Below are positions 14,315 to 27,478 of a stretch of DNA of 64,000 nt, piece by piece. The notes under the pieces were generated by a model. The model was given only the letters and a program-made list of their open reading frames with translations, was not told the DNA's origin and made no database searches. The stretch is from assembly GCA_025618425.1 (NCBI GenBank), contig CM046848.1:31283725-31347724 (forward strand). Reading direction: 5' to 3'. The translations under genes were made by a program, and so were the position numbers. Within the stretch, counting starts at the first letter, position 1; each line of letters starts with the position of its first letter. The stretch is from Heliocidaris tuberculata. Its lineage: Eukaryota > Echinodermata > Echinoidea > Camarodonta > Echinometridae.

Positions 14315-16143
14315 GACATTTTAATGTCTTGCAAGATAATGTATTGCTCTCACAAATTCCCATCACTTCAATAATCGAATTGCAAAAATCATTTTGCCCA
14401 TGAATTCTCAGCGAAAGCATACGGGGAAATCTAATCATTTATATGACCTTATTTTGTCTTTAATAACATTTTGTTAACTGATGTTAAAGCTCTCCTTTCT
14501 AGATTTTTTTTAAATTCATGGTTACCTTAAGTTGTATTATAATTTCAAAAAGCTTTCCAAGCAATCATTATCGCAGAGTTTACAGTTTTCAAGAGGTAGT
14601 ACATAATGAATCAAAAGGAACTTTGTCTATTGCTTGCGGCACATTTTAGCTCAATACAGACTCTTCAATAACGATCATTTCAAAAAGTGCACATCAAATA
14701 TTAATCTATTGGTGAAAGTAATAAATCAAATTTCTCAATTTTCGACTTTACTCAAATACTCACTATCCACAAAAAAACAAAACAAATCTTACTTTAATAA
14801 ACTGCGGTTGCAATATTATTCCTGGCATGACATGTTTTCTTTATAAGCAAGAGACACTCTCTGCAACGGCTACATTATAGTGCGCAATCGCGTTCCAGCT
14901 GAGTGGCGCTTCTAAAACTGTGAAACTTGGCGCGTTCTAGCGTTGTCAACGCAAATTGAGTTTCGCCAAGCGTGGACGATATTTCGTTAAATCATTACTT
15001 CATTAAACTCAGACCGTCTTTTGGGGTTGGCGATGTATACCCACAGCCTATTTCGCCGTAATTCCATAGGGTAATGGAGAGAAAAATTAACGACGAGGCG
15101 CTCGGTTGATGGCTGAGCAACGAGCGGGTGAGAGACGATGCATACCGAACAGGTTCGAAGACCCTTAACATCTCGTTTCTTTGAAATAAGAGTACGCTCT
15201 ACATCAGTTAATGGACAATGTCATTTTTATTCAGTCGTTAAATGGACATGCGATCGATGCAAAAGAATGCATTGTTTGTGAATTGAATTGAAATTTCTAA
15301 ATGAAATTAAAGTCACTTCTATTATTATTTCGCAGGTAAATATATCTTCGATTAATTCTACAACGAAATATATTTACAAGAGTATATAGAAGCGGAAGGC
15401 ATCTAAATGTACAACCCTTTTTTCCCACAACTAAAACGCAATAACGAGTTTAAAGTTTTGGGCAAAACATTTAAAAGCCAATGTAAAATCAATAAATGAC
15501 GCACCTTTTTCATAAAAAGAATACACGCTTCCCCATAGAATAAGAATGATAAACACAGAATATTTTGCCTGAAGCATAAAAGCAAATTTCCACATTTTCC
15601 ACATTCATCTTTTTCCAACATACTTGTAAAAAAATGCCTAAAGCTCAATCCGCACTTCATTTTGTCCGACATCGTATGTTTCTCGTAATATCTCTCACCA
15701 TGCAAGTCTGTCTTTCAGTATCTCCCCCTTTTTCTGATATTTTCTCTCTTTCTGGACCATATTGTTCAGTCATGCACTCTTTCTTTGCCCCATCTCCGCG
15801 TTCTGAAGTTGAACGTGAGATCTTTATCTTCCTTCGCACTATCATGATCTCGCTCAGGTAATTGAAAACGGGAAAAGACTTTTTGGTTGAGATTTCCGCA
15901 AAATGGAAATCCTGCCTACCACTAGTTGTAACTGGGATTTCAAAACATCACCCCTATTCTCTTCCTTAAGTCTCTTAAAAGAAATTCTATGCTCGTGAAT
16001 ATGCATAAGGGACAAAAGCGGATTATCATGCGCATCGTATTCAAAGATCATTTTTCGCGCACTCATGCGTACAGTCGTTTCGTTAGAATAAGTATCAAGG
16101 AAAGTCGGTTTAATGTGTCGTACAGAGATTAAGCATGATAAAA

Positions 16144-16169
16144 ACTCCATGTAAGCCTCTACATGGAGT
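16144..16169. repeat. Perfect 10-bp inverted repeat
   Basis: ACTCCATGTA and its complement TACATGGAGT around a six-base loop (AGCCTC). No T-run follows it and no terminator role is implied in an animal genome. Confidence 0.9.
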
Positions 16170-18633
16170 CAAATAACCCGGATTTGAAGATTCAATATTC
16201 GATGTGCATGCGCCCATGCAGTAGTCAAAGGAGGTATTTGAAATCCGAAGATGCCGTTAGGCGCCGCTTTAATTTCTGTCATTCTCTTACGAGGCCTACA
16301 AAATTTCATCTTCATGAGATTCCTGCGCTTTAAGATTGAGATAAGGGTATGACGTTTAAGAAGTGGTGCTTGCTTCATGCATTATTCGTCGACGGATTAA
16401 GCAAAGTCCCGCCCAGCGTATTAGGGTCGATGATTTCGGCATTAGGACGAGATTAGAGTCTACGATGAAATGTTCGGGGTTCGTCGAGCCATCGGCCCAT
16501 CACCGAAGCGTGCTGATCGAGGAGATTGCATAATATCGCGCAATTAAAAATACCAGTGATGTCGGAGATTGGTGGTTGCAAGATGATGCCACCAAACCAA
16601 TCATAGGGTTTCTGATAGCAATCGCAGAGTGCGCCGACCCGTGCTTCTGTGCAAGGATAGTTGATAGCTCCAAATATTAAGAACATTAAGCAGCAACGGT
16701 CACCATGTTGGTCGTAACAGGTAATGGTCATAGACGTTCAAGTCCATCCGTCACTTAGCCGGTAGCCTGTCAATGCTTGTTGGACAAGCGTTCAAGCTAG
16801 ACCAAGACGGAGTTAAGATAGTCGTTTGCCCCCGTCAATCGCGAGAGCAGACAATGTCATCGTAATCCTACATAACGATGAACAAACAAGCCCCAGGCGT
16901 AGGGCGGGCAGCCGCGCGGTTTTCGTCAACACTTCGACGTGCTTTTACCTTCATTTAACTTTACCTCTTCAGTCCTGTCTGTCACGCACCCACACACTTT
17001 ACAATGTGGTAACGTACTGCGGTATGCAGTGGCTTAAACACTAGGCTTCCAAATATACACATCAGATTTGCTATCATTTAACTGTCTTATAAACAATACA
17101 AATCCCTCAGCTTATACCTCACATTAAAACGTTTTGATGTAGACAGCCAACTCAGATGAAGAAAGAAGCGAAATTTAAAGAAAGCAGAAATGTATCTAGA
17201 CGGAGCCTTGCCAGAGGGTGGCTTTATCAAGCACAACTAAAAGCTCGTCCAAGGCTTCTTACCGTACAATATTTGGAACATAAAGAGACAGCTAAGGCAA
17301 TTTTATTTCTGTGATCGTGAATGGATGTTCGTCATCATTATGAAAGGTGTTATTACACGCAAATACAACTCCAAACACGAAAATACACATAATAAACTCG
17401 AAAGGTATTCGGCCTCTCAGTTTTTTAATAATGTTCGATGAGCTACAACGTGTGTAAGATGATACTCAAACTAATCCCAAATAAGGACGGCAAATATGAG
17501 CTCCATATTATTACAACTAATATCATAACAGACCTGCGGGAAAATAGATTCATCATGTCCTGATTAGAACCTTGAGCACTTCGTATTTCTATTACTGAGA
17601 GACAGTATTATCCATATGATATAACGACGTATGGAGATATTATATGAGGTACAAGAGGTTCTGATCAAAGAAAATTATCTCCTTCCCATACTTTTTGTAA
17701 CTATATTTCATGAACAGTGTGTATCGGCGATGCATAAAGCTGATTCATTCTATCAATTCTCTTTATCGACTTTGCATTGATTGACCAAAAAAGGGAAAAG
17801 GGAAAAATCTTGATGCATTGAGATAAACATGATAAAAGGAACTGGAATGCATTAAAAAGCTCTTAGGCAAAGTCCTGGCGATGTACATTAATGCACTTAG
17901 AAGACAAAATCATTATCGCAACTCCCATATTTTCTCTCTGCCTGTCAAAAGATTAGGGATTGCTCTAACTTGCGGGATGCAATTAAGGTTTATCGATGAA
18001 AAGAAAATGTATGAGTATAGTTAGAGAGCGGGGAGAAGTGCATGGCCATTTCCTCAGTGCGGGGTCCATTCCCCCATTGCGCAAAAAGATGATGATCTAG
18101 TAGAATCCATTAACTCTGTCATCGAAATGATCAGATCGTGAGCTTACATTGCATTAATACCAATCCCGCCGCCATCACTCTTTGTTCTTGTTTATTCCCA
18201 CGAATACACCATTAGTAGAAAGACAGTTGGTGGAAAACATAAAAAAGGCATGATAATATACGAGCGACTTTCTCTGAGTATTTCATTTTCATAAAGACCG
18301 TGGCGTGTCGGAGGAGAGGAGATGTTGGAGTGGGGCTACGGGGGTAGGGACCAGGCGATCCGAGGTGGGATAAAGAAGCCATTAGTCTGCTCTGATCTCT
18401 CCATCAGCAATCCCTCGGGCTGCATTAATAGGCATTACCATCGACAACAAGTCCCCGAGTAGGAGATTTGTGAGTTTAACAGGCGAGGAAAAGCGGAACT
18501 GTTTTATCGACGAGATCCGATAATAGGGGGTCCTTCATTAAACGGAGAGTTCTTGAGTCGGCACGCGGTTGGACCAAGAAACGCGCTTATCGCAGGAAAC
18601 GCAATAGTTGGAGGGTGACGTAGGCGCGTGGCC

Positions 18634-18645
18634 ATGAATATTCAT
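18634..18645. promoter_or_regulatory. POU-dimer-like palindrome ATGAATATTCAT
   Basis: A perfect 12-bp palindrome close to the MORE-type (palindromic octamer) element bound by POU dimers. It sits in a GC-balanced, repeat-free block (18.3-18.8 kb). Motif evidence only. Confidence 0.3.
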
Positions 18646-19110
18646 CATGTACGCGAGCAGCCTATTCTTATTGATGCATGGTGCGTCGCGATAGTCGCAT
18701 GCCAGTCTGATAGCTAAACAAAGTAAAAGAAAACCACCACAGAATCGAGTGGTTTCCACGACGTGTGGTGTTGGTTTCCAACTAGCCTACCTAGCACCGG
18801 GCACGAGAACTGCCCACAAGGGCAACACTGGCGATGCTTAAGTTTTAATAACTTCGAACCTTTGCCCACACAACGTCAAAAGGTAAGAGCGAGTCATCGA
18901 AGCTGAAAATTAATCGCTTGGGTGTCGAAGAAGAACGCTGACTTTTCTCTAGACATCTACGGTAGATATGAGATCTACTAGCTAGGGGACAGGTTGGAAC
19001 CCCGGACGAAAGGGCACGGCTGGTGTCGGCGTAATGCATGGTATCAAGATCGCTGACCTTCAGGCACGGATCACGGCTACAAGTCATACGCAGCTACGCT
19101 GTATTTGCTT

Positions 19111-19134
19111 ATGACGATGACGATGACGATGATG
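19111..19134 (+). repeat. (ATGACG)n hexanucleotide repeat
   Basis: About four units of ATGACG/ATGATG. Short and simple; the Ser run it gives on the minus strand is not evidence of a gene. Confidence 0.85.
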
Positions 19135-20062
19135 GGGGAAAATGGAAAATTGAATGACAAGACTGGCACGGCCTGCCCTTGAGCAGAGAAATGGAAACCC
19201 GTCCCGGTATTAGATTGTCGCTTGTTAAAACTATCGGGTTACCGGAAGGTTTGCGTAACCCCTGGCCAAGAATGGGGTCTGACTTCATCTCAATGCAATT
19301 TTCTGCATGAACATGACAGGAAGGCAGAGTTTCAGAAACAAGAAGTTGGACAATATTAAGTGCAAGGAAAAAGACAGAACTAATTTTCACTTAGTTTGAA
19401 CCCATCTTAGAAATAAACAATTCTTTTTCTATACTAAAGTCTTGTTTGTTTATTGTTCTACATCCTTAAAACATCTAAAAGTGTTAGTTGCAATAGCATT
19501 AAAAAAATTTAGTCTCCTTAACCAGCTAACTTGAAGGCGTGCATTCATGTCCTCGTTTTACATGCTGCAAGAACTTGTTTGATACTAGAGATCATTAGCC
19601 ACTCTCCAATTTCCCCTCTTTTTTGCAATTTATATTTCAATCCTACTTAAAATTAAAAAGGTATGATACTCTATATGCATTTAGCATTTGACATCCATCC
19701 ATAACCTTAAATTGCAAAGAGTATTACTACGGCACAAAAACCCATAAATGTATGCCAATCTTCAACATGAGTATACCACCATACAGCCTATCCCTAGTGT
19801 CCATGGTGCAGCCCGAAGACGCGTTGCTTTTCTCCTCTCTCACATTCTCTCTTCATTCAGTAATTACTACTGACTGGCATGGACTGACCATTCCATTGGT
19901 CAACCGGTCAGTGACACGGCGCAGGCAATAGCCCGTCTGATATTCAATTAGTCGCGTTCGGCTGACCTTCATTTCTGTCCGTTGTCCTTGCCTTAGTTTC
20001 GCGCCCTTTCTACTCGACGATGTCGTCTGCTAGAGAGACATGCACTCAATATTGTGACTCAG

Positions 20063-20127
20063 TAATTTTATCCTCACACTGAATTATGCCCTGATGTGCT
20101 TCATTTACCATCTACTCTGAATCTCGG

Positions 20128-20158
<31 letters not shown>

Positions 20159-20225
20159 TCTAATTGTATCCCAACACTGATTAATGGAAGTTGATGCACT
20201 TCATTTACTTCTACACTGCATCCTG

Positions 20226-20270
<45 letters not shown>

Positions 20271-20280
20271 CCTTTCTCTC
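20063..20280 (+). repeat. Diverged 98-bp tandem duplication with (CT)n ends
   Basis: Two units start TAATTTTATCC (20063) and TAATTGTATCC (20161), offset by 98 bases. Each continues CACTGA, then GCTTCATTTAC or CACTTCATTTAC, then TCTACTCTG or TCTACACTG, and ends in a CT microsatellite (20127-20160 and 20231-20280). The clear divergence shows the duplication is old, with the CT tracts evolving separately. Confidence 0.8.
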
Positions 20281-20668
20281 CACCCCCCTACACCGTGTAT
20301 ATGACTTATGGTTCACTCAATCGGCCTCATTTTGGGTATTCTAAACATGTTTCATAACATAATGATAAAATGAAATCATTAATCAATAATATAAATATAT
20401 TATAATAAAATTACATTTCTTAGAAACGCATGATAAAAAAAGGTTTTCATGTGTGTTTAAATACTATTAAAATTAGTTAAAACGTGCCCAATAATCAGGA
20501 ACATTGTTTAATTACGACGCCATATTTTGTCGCCAAATCGAGACTGCTATCTTCAGTAGATGTAAAACATCTCATACCAATATTTTTGACACCGGTCAAT
20601 AATACACTGTTTATTCTTATCTCCCTATCCTAATTGTTTTATCACCAAAATTATTATTCCCATCGCAT

Positions 20669-20716
20669 CTCTCTTGCTCTCTCTCTCTCTCTCTCTCTCT
20701 CTAGCTCTCTCTCCCT
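20669..20716 (+). repeat. (CT)n microsatellite
   Basis: A mostly pure CT run with a TAGCTC interruption near 20702, followed by a T/C-rich stretch to about 20850. The Ser/Leu-rich open frame over it is a repeat translation. Confidence 0.9.
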
Positions 20717-23700
20717 CTCCATCTATCGTTCTTTCTGCCATTCTCTCTTTCTATACTCATCTCTCTGTATCCCCCTTTCACACACTATCTGCCTTTCTCT
20801 CTAGCTATCTCCATCACTTTCTCTCTCTTACCCCTTCTCTTTTCTGTCACTTTCTCCATCTAAAAATATGTCTCTCTGTGTGCTATCCTTTGTTTTTCCT
20901 GTCTCGCGATTCCTCGCACTCGAGGATGAATTCTGATTTCATGTCTGCCACCACAGCAGATGTCGAGTCATTTCGAAATTCATCCTCTAAAAAGTTTTCC
21001 TCCTTCTTCATCGATCTCCAATCCATGAGGAAATGTCTCATTTGCCTTCCCTACCCAGCCATTCTCTCCTTTTAGAGCGCAAATTGCACAACTCCCTTCC
21101 TCCAATCTCCCCCTCTGATTTTCAAAACCTACCCGAGTACATTAAGCGGCCAAGAGTGGGGGTATTTGTATTCATGTATTTAATGGAATGGGCTTAAAAG
21201 ATAAGAAATTAAGTGATTTTGTAGATCCCGGGTTTTTAAGTAAGTGGCTAACGATCAATGAGCTGAATGGGTGTTGGATGGTAAGATTGCTTTTTACAGA
21301 TAGCCCATGGGGGGCTTGGCCATTTGGCAAATCGATATAAGTGTTCTGTATGACGCGCTCTAGGGTACATAGGATGCTTAGTTCACTATCGTGTACTCCA
21401 CGAGTACAAAATAAAGTAACATTAAACAATATATAGGTCATATCCACTATTACATACAAAACATTAATTCAGCACCATTAGGAGGTATAAAGGAATACAT
21501 TCTCGAGATTAAAATTAACTAACAAATTAACTAACAGTCGTCACAAAATACAATTAATTTCACCATTTCTTTTACGTCAAAACAGAGCAATCAAATGTAA
21601 TTAACTGAGCGATTCATTACACGGAACATATGTCACACGCAAATGTTGATAAACAAACTAGGTCACATAAGTGCCATCTAGGACCTGAAAAGTTTATCTT
21701 TAGCACAATTCAATTTGATTGATACACATCGGGTCTGCATGAAATAAAATTCATTTATCACTTAATTGAGTACGTCATATTTCTGAGGATAACTCTACAT
21801 TTCTTTCAAAGGTCTGGCAGTCTATATGTATATTAGAGTCGATGGAACTTGCATTGGGAGATGGAGGCCCGAGAAAGCGAGAATAAGAGCAGAGGGTGCA
21901 CATCTATTTCGATTAAAGAAGTTAACGAAAATGCGTCCTGGGCAAATTATGGTTCGACAATCCATTGCTTGTCGCCATCAAATATCGTCTGAATGAAAGA
22001 CGTGTACGTACGCTCTGATAAACTTTCTAGCTTGTCAAACTGCCGCTGAGTGTTTCGTTCCATGCCCAGTTATTGCCTTCATCGCTGAGTGGTTCTTCTT
22101 GTGCACTTTCTAGTAATACAAGAAGAAAGCTAACCATTAAGTATGAAAGCGAGCAAATGGAATATTAACGCATGTTTATGTGGAAGAGTATGACTTCTGA
22201 CATAAGGCAGTGAGCTTCCATGCAGTGAACACGTAATGCATGCCATTAAGAGCGAGAGGGTTGAGTAGTGTGCGTTTTTATGTGTGCGTGAGTGTGTGGG
22301 TCTGCCTCATTATTATCAAATTCACGTTTGCAGCCGGGTAATCCTTTTAAAGATACGACAGCCAATTAAATGATAAAAGCAACCACGATATTATTGGCCA
22401 CGTTGAGTGATTGTGACTCTTCAAATGGAATACGTGTCAGGGCAATGCATCAAATGTACAAACAAAGAACCATTAATGGAACAACTTTTCTCCCTCCGCC
22501 CCATATTCTCTCTCCTTCCTCTCTTCCTGTCTCTCTTTTCTGACCAGCTTTTTCGGTTGGAAACAATCGAAGACGTACTCAAGTCATCTTGACAGCCCAT
22601 TTTCGATAACGCTGCATTTGTCATAACTCATACCATTAAACTTCAGCAGTATATTTTCATTTGCGAAACATATGGCCCCAATACCGGGCACTCTAAAATG
22701 CATTTATGTCATGTGTTTTGAAGGGATTGTTTTACATTAGCTGAAAATACTCATGTCACATATTTCCCCGCATTCTGGCAGTGGCAGAACTACGTAAAAA
22801 CAAACATCAATTTCAGACAATATATATATTTTCATTTACTTCTAAATTTAATAAGGTCTATCTCTCAACAGAGATCAAGATGAATGGTTTAATCACGTTT
22901 ATAGGCTAGACTTCAACTTTAACTTTTGAGTACAAAGATTTTCCATGAAAAAAAGCCTTTCACTAGGCCAGAAGTCGAAGTTTATGTCGTGAGGGACAGG
23001 AAGAGAAGTCGAAGAATCCCCCTCAACTAAATAATAGGACCCTACATCAAGGGACGGCCGGTGATACGCACGGGGTTAGTCCCGCGGGAATCCGACACGC
23101 GGGAAAGAAATGAGGAGAAATCCTCGAAAAATATCATAATGGCAACTTAACGAGCTAACGTCATAATGTGAAGGTATAAAGTGGGTCCCTGACTGTTCCA
23201 TCCACCGTCCATCCCGGGAAGAAGAAAACTGGGCGAATGAATGGTTGTCTTCCTGAAAACCCATTAAGAAAATGTACACAAGTAGTCAACGTCCATATGC
23301 AAAGAGCTGGAAAATGCACCCTCCAGCAACATGCCAACTTTGAGGCTCTTCAAAACTCCTTATGGGGTTTTTATTAACTCGTGGTAATGCATCGCAATTA
23401 TGATAATGGTTTGGAAATCAATACGAAGGAAGATGACCCAACACAGGCTACATATCGCGATGATAATAAACGGAGTAGGGAATGACTGTACAGCGGAGAG
23501 GAGAGAAGGGGGAGAAGATGGAAGGGCAAATGGGAATATAAATAACAGTTAGAGAAGAGCAAGGTATGACGAGTGGGACTGCTAGAGAAGAGTGTTTACA
23601 TTCCAAGTGATGCAAAGAAAAGAAAAGGCTTGGCATGCCTCTCTTTCCTCTCCCAGCCTTTTGATGGATCCATTAGTCCTACGTGGCTAATGGGTGCACA

Positions 23701-25963
23701 AGTAGGGCGAAAAAGCCCTCTTCTTCACAGAGGGTGCCATTACTGCGGCCGATAAGTGAGGGGCGCAATAGAGAGGGGTCTCTCACTAAATTGGCTCCGG
23801 TGCACGCAGGTTCGAGATAAGTGCGCTCTCTAGTTCAAGTCGGTATTAGGGTTTTTGCGGTGAATATATTTCTAGCTGAACCTACGCAAATGTTGTCGTT
23901 TGCCTGTGACTGCATTAGCGACATGTTCTATGGATGGACTGAATGGGCATGAAATGTACAGGATGGGGGAACAGACCTGGGAAAGAAAATCCAATTATGT
24001 GCGCACATTGCACCATACACTCCACTTTCATTTGATATTGGAGATGACGTCTGACCATGCTAACATAGACAGCCAAACCCCAGTATCAATGCTTAAATTC
24101 CTATTTGAAATCCGCTTATAAAATGTGAAAGAAAACTTATTTGAAGGACGAATACTTTATTACGTCACACCACCTAAATATCTTCATTCTGATATATCAC
24201 CGGCCTATGACTATGTTATCGATCTAATGAGTAGAAAGAACATTATTCTAATGCATATAAACGTCGTAATTCGGTAAACTATACCTGACAATACAATGTT
24301 CTCGAACCATTGTTGTAACCTTTTTCTCACTGGCATTCGAAGAAGTCTGTGATCTAAAATAACATTGATTAGGGTACACGCTATGTTGGGATTAATAAAT
24401 ACATAACTAAATTTAACATTCTCGTTGACCCGTTGACCAAATATCTGAGGGATTATTAAATCACTTTCAAACATTAATCAAAGAATTTCATCTCAAACCT
24501 AAGAAACTTTAGAAATCAACTTTTTTAAAGTCTACCCTCTCTCTCATCTCTGTGACTGCACACCTGGTAAACACCTTCATGGTGGTAAAATGATCTTATT
24601 AGTCACATTCGATTAAGTTATGATGTTCGAGAATTTCTCCAATAATCACAAGTTTTACGTCGCCTTAAATATGTTAGAACCATTCACATTAAGGCAACTG
24701 ATTCAATTTGGGCTACCAATCAAATTATTCTTTATCAAATCATTGCTTACAGGACATACGGGAGTACCCGTCGATCTTTCTGAGGCAGCTTTATTTCTAA
24801 AAGTCAACGATAACATGATTCGTACCCAAATTGCCATGACGTGTAAATGCTTTCACGTCCTTTAGGCCCAGGGTAAACTACTTTAGCAGCATGATACTTT
24901 CATGGGGAGATACTTTGGTTAAAGATTATCAACTTTGCAAAATTGCCGTGTCATCCACGCTTGAAAAACGTTCAGAATGTTGGGATAGAAAAACGTAGCG
25001 TTCCTTTACGAATTCTACATCTGCGCATTAGGGATACATGAACAAACCCACCACCACCATCAACATGTCAAGATGTTCTCCATTTGATCTTCCCGACGCT
25101 TCTTGGGAGAAAAACGTATGGACGTCTTAGAGACTGATCAGAGGAGAAGCGACTTAATTAATTAGTCCCCAACAGGATCCACTGTAACTTGATTGATTAA
25201 AGAGTGCATTAGATTAAGGGTAAGACATTTCACAGGCAGTCATACATTCTAAGATACCGTCGTGACTCTTTACGCACTTGCCATCTGTTCTACTATTGGA
25301 TGCACCCGACACTCTTTCTCCTCCCGCCAAAAAGGTCTCCTACACCCACACTCCCAAAGTGAAGATCAATTCCAGTACCAGAGCAATCCCCCTTAAATTG
25401 ATTTAAATATGATGAATGTATCTTTCTTATCAAACGATTGACTTGATATTATTCTTTAAAACGGCCTACGTCGTAATCCCTGAATAAACTATTTCTTCTC
25501 TCACAAGTTAAGCTTACAATTTTCGGGAATCGTATATCCGCTAAATCTCCAATACTTCAAAAGTTATTGAAAATGCCTCCGCTCCATACACGGACTTTCA
25601 TTCATGATTCTCATATCAAGTTGCGAGTAATTGCTTGTCGTTTAACCTGACTAAAGAGATCACTATACGAACAATCAATCATTTATCTCTTCTTCCCGAA
25701 ATTTCGGAAGTTAAAGGTAAACCTTGGACGTTGGATACCGTGAACTTTCACATGTCTGCCGACAGTTTATCATTGATTATTCGGACATAGGCGTCTACTA
25801 ACAATATCCGGAATAATGTGCAACGTGAATCCCACGCAAAGAACAAGGTTACAACTTAACAATGGAATCGATGGTAATGTTTTGACGAGTTCATTTGTGG
25901 ACAGTTTCTTGTACATGTCTTCTAAACTGTTGCAGTGCGCGTAGTGCTGGGGAATTTCGCTTA
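20717..25963. other. Non-coding with candidate regulatory blocks
   Basis: Unique sequence. The blocks 21830-22400 and 23030-23420 are of higher complexity; CCATTAATGG at 22470-22479 is a perfect homeodomain-type palindrome. Nothing coding was recognised. Confidence 0.35.
21512..21535 (+). repeat. 12-bp tandem duplication AAATTAACTAAC
   Basis: Two exact adjacent 12-bp copies. The unit contains a homeodomain-type TTAA/TTAG-like core, but nothing more can be said. Confidence 0.9.
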
Positions 25964-26160
25964 TAATAATAATAACAATAATATTGTCCCTTTATATAGC
26001 GCAGCTACTATACAAATATACTATACTGCGCTTTACAAAGTATCATATTATTACCCCGGCTTCAGCCAAGCTGCCATGATAAGGCGCTGAAGCATTCAAA
26101 GAATTTCTTCCTACCGGATACCCATTTACTTCACCTGGGTGGAGAGTGGCAATGTGAAGA
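25964..26160 (+). mobile_element. Widespread interspersed repeat fragment (TATAGCGC ... CACCTGGGTGGAG)
   Basis: An (ATA)n start is followed by CCCTTTATATAGCGCAGCTA, then TGCGCTTTACAAAG, and finally ACCCATTTACTTCACCTGGG with TGGAGAGTGGCAATGTG. This order of words is familiar to me from a repeat common in marine invertebrate and fish genomes, though I cannot name the family with certainty. There is no coding capacity. Edges are approximate. Confidence 0.5.
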
Positions 26161-27299
26161 TATGTTGACAAATAGAATATTTCTTGAAACAAATGATACT
26201 TTTCCCTGAAAAATCACAAAACGAAGTTGCTTTTAACTGGAGGGTTATTCTAAAATGCTTTAGCAAGTTTTTTTTTTTTTAATGCTACTTCCTCCGACCC
26301 TACATCTTTTAAAACCCTTAATACGTGATTTTAGGGAACAATATAATTCTGCAGTAATGTTGCAGTTTGCAAAATTCCATGAACTTTCTTTTACCATAAT
26401 CCTGTCAGTATGCATGTACGGTGAGCCTACGTAGAATATCAGTAACATTCATAACATTCATAACATATATATTCTGCAAGTCTACGACACAATACCATTT
26501 TCACATAATATGGTACATGTAGTATCGTGAACATAAGATGTATTTTCATTACAGTGTACAGAGAAGGATGATGAATGGTTATTGATGCGATCCGTCTCAT
26601 AAAAGAGGTTGCTATTCAGAGACTAATCGTTAGATCAGCGTTCGATTCGCTCCTGAAGATGACGGGAGAAGAAAAGAGAACGAGAGAAGAAAAGAGAACG
26701 ACGAGAGAAGATCCGATGGATGTACGGCCAGGACAGGAAGTGAGACCATTCAAACTGAAGAGGGATAATGCCTCGACTGGCTCCCGATAGTCAAGAGCAT
26801 CTGACACGACTCCATAATAATCTTGGCATATCACAACAAGGTGAAGAAACGGAGATGGATTGTGATGTACATACTCTATCCACACTGCAGACAACGTCGC
26901 ATGACCAGAACACTAAATACCGACTTTCTGCCCAGGTCGGGGGTAGTTCTTTTAGAAGCATTAAGTTGTGACTCATAGAAAGACAGACAATACCTTGCAT
27001 TTCCCAACTGAACTTAACACCTACCATACTAATGATGCCAGAGCCGTATTGAAGGAAGGGCCTAAAATCCATCCAATTAGGGGACATTCTCCTTTTATGC
27101 ATTATGCCAAAGTTCATTTCGTTTCGGATGGAAGCGGATATGTTATTATCTTTTTCTTTTTCTCCTAAGAACCTTTGAGACATATTGTCCAACTTTTCCT
27201 TCGACTGTTCTTAGGTCAGGCTTACTTATGACCTAGAAAGGCCAAGGTCTCAGGAAACTTACAGATTGATTCCTTGAGCTGTGAATGGTGTTCGGCAAA
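26161..27299. other. Presumed intron next to the LMO4-like exon
   Basis: Contains a short CATTCATAA tandem (near 26447) and the 18-bp duplication. A 133-codon minus frame (26791-27192) overlaps others on the plus strand and has no recognisable motif; it is most likely fortuitous. Confidence 0.4.
26666..26701 (+). repeat. 18-bp tandem duplication
   Basis: Two exact adjacent copies of GAGAAGAAAAGAGAACGA, followed by a partial third (CGAGAGAAG). It lies less than 1 kb from the LMO4-like exon, on its intron side. Confidence 0.95.
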
Positions 27300-27380
27300 A
27301 GATACTCTCATATGCAAGTAGAGCATCATGCACTCGAACTCAGCACCTACAGCCAATCTCCTAAACAACTACACCAACCC
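27300..27380 (-). mobile_element. tRNA-derived SINE-like fragment
   Basis: Read on the minus strand, TGGTGTAGTTG (27376-27366) resembles the A box of the tRNA promoter and GAGTTCGAGTGC (27341-27330) the B box, with spacing of a tRNA head. The rest does not fold as a real tRNA and there is no anticodon arm that I can place, so I read it as the head of a tRNA-derived SINE. It lies about 100 bases inside the intron after the LMO4-like exon. Confidence 0.5.
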
Positions 27381-27478
27381 AAACTCAACCCAACTATAAC
27401 TCGGTACACTTCAATCCGGACCCATCCGTTATCCATATCGCCTGCATTTCGTCGATAGTGTGACGTAAAAGTACTCAC

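Larger units (their letters stand above)
14315..20062. other. Non-coding with candidate regulatory blocks
   Basis: The blocks 14880-15180, 15960-16760 and 18290-18800 are GC-balanced, free of simple repeats and rich in homeodomain- and POU-like words, including GTGAATATGCAT at 15995-16006. In animal genomes such blocks near developmental genes are often conserved enhancers, but no comparison is possible here. No coding was recognised; the 92-codon minus frame at 16453-16731 has no known motif. Confidence 0.35.

Noticed and set aside
18780..18812. Minus-strand CCPCGQ peptide resembling part of a LIM2 finger
   Set aside because: Neighbouring codons do not match LMO LIM2, and the following zinc ligands are missing.
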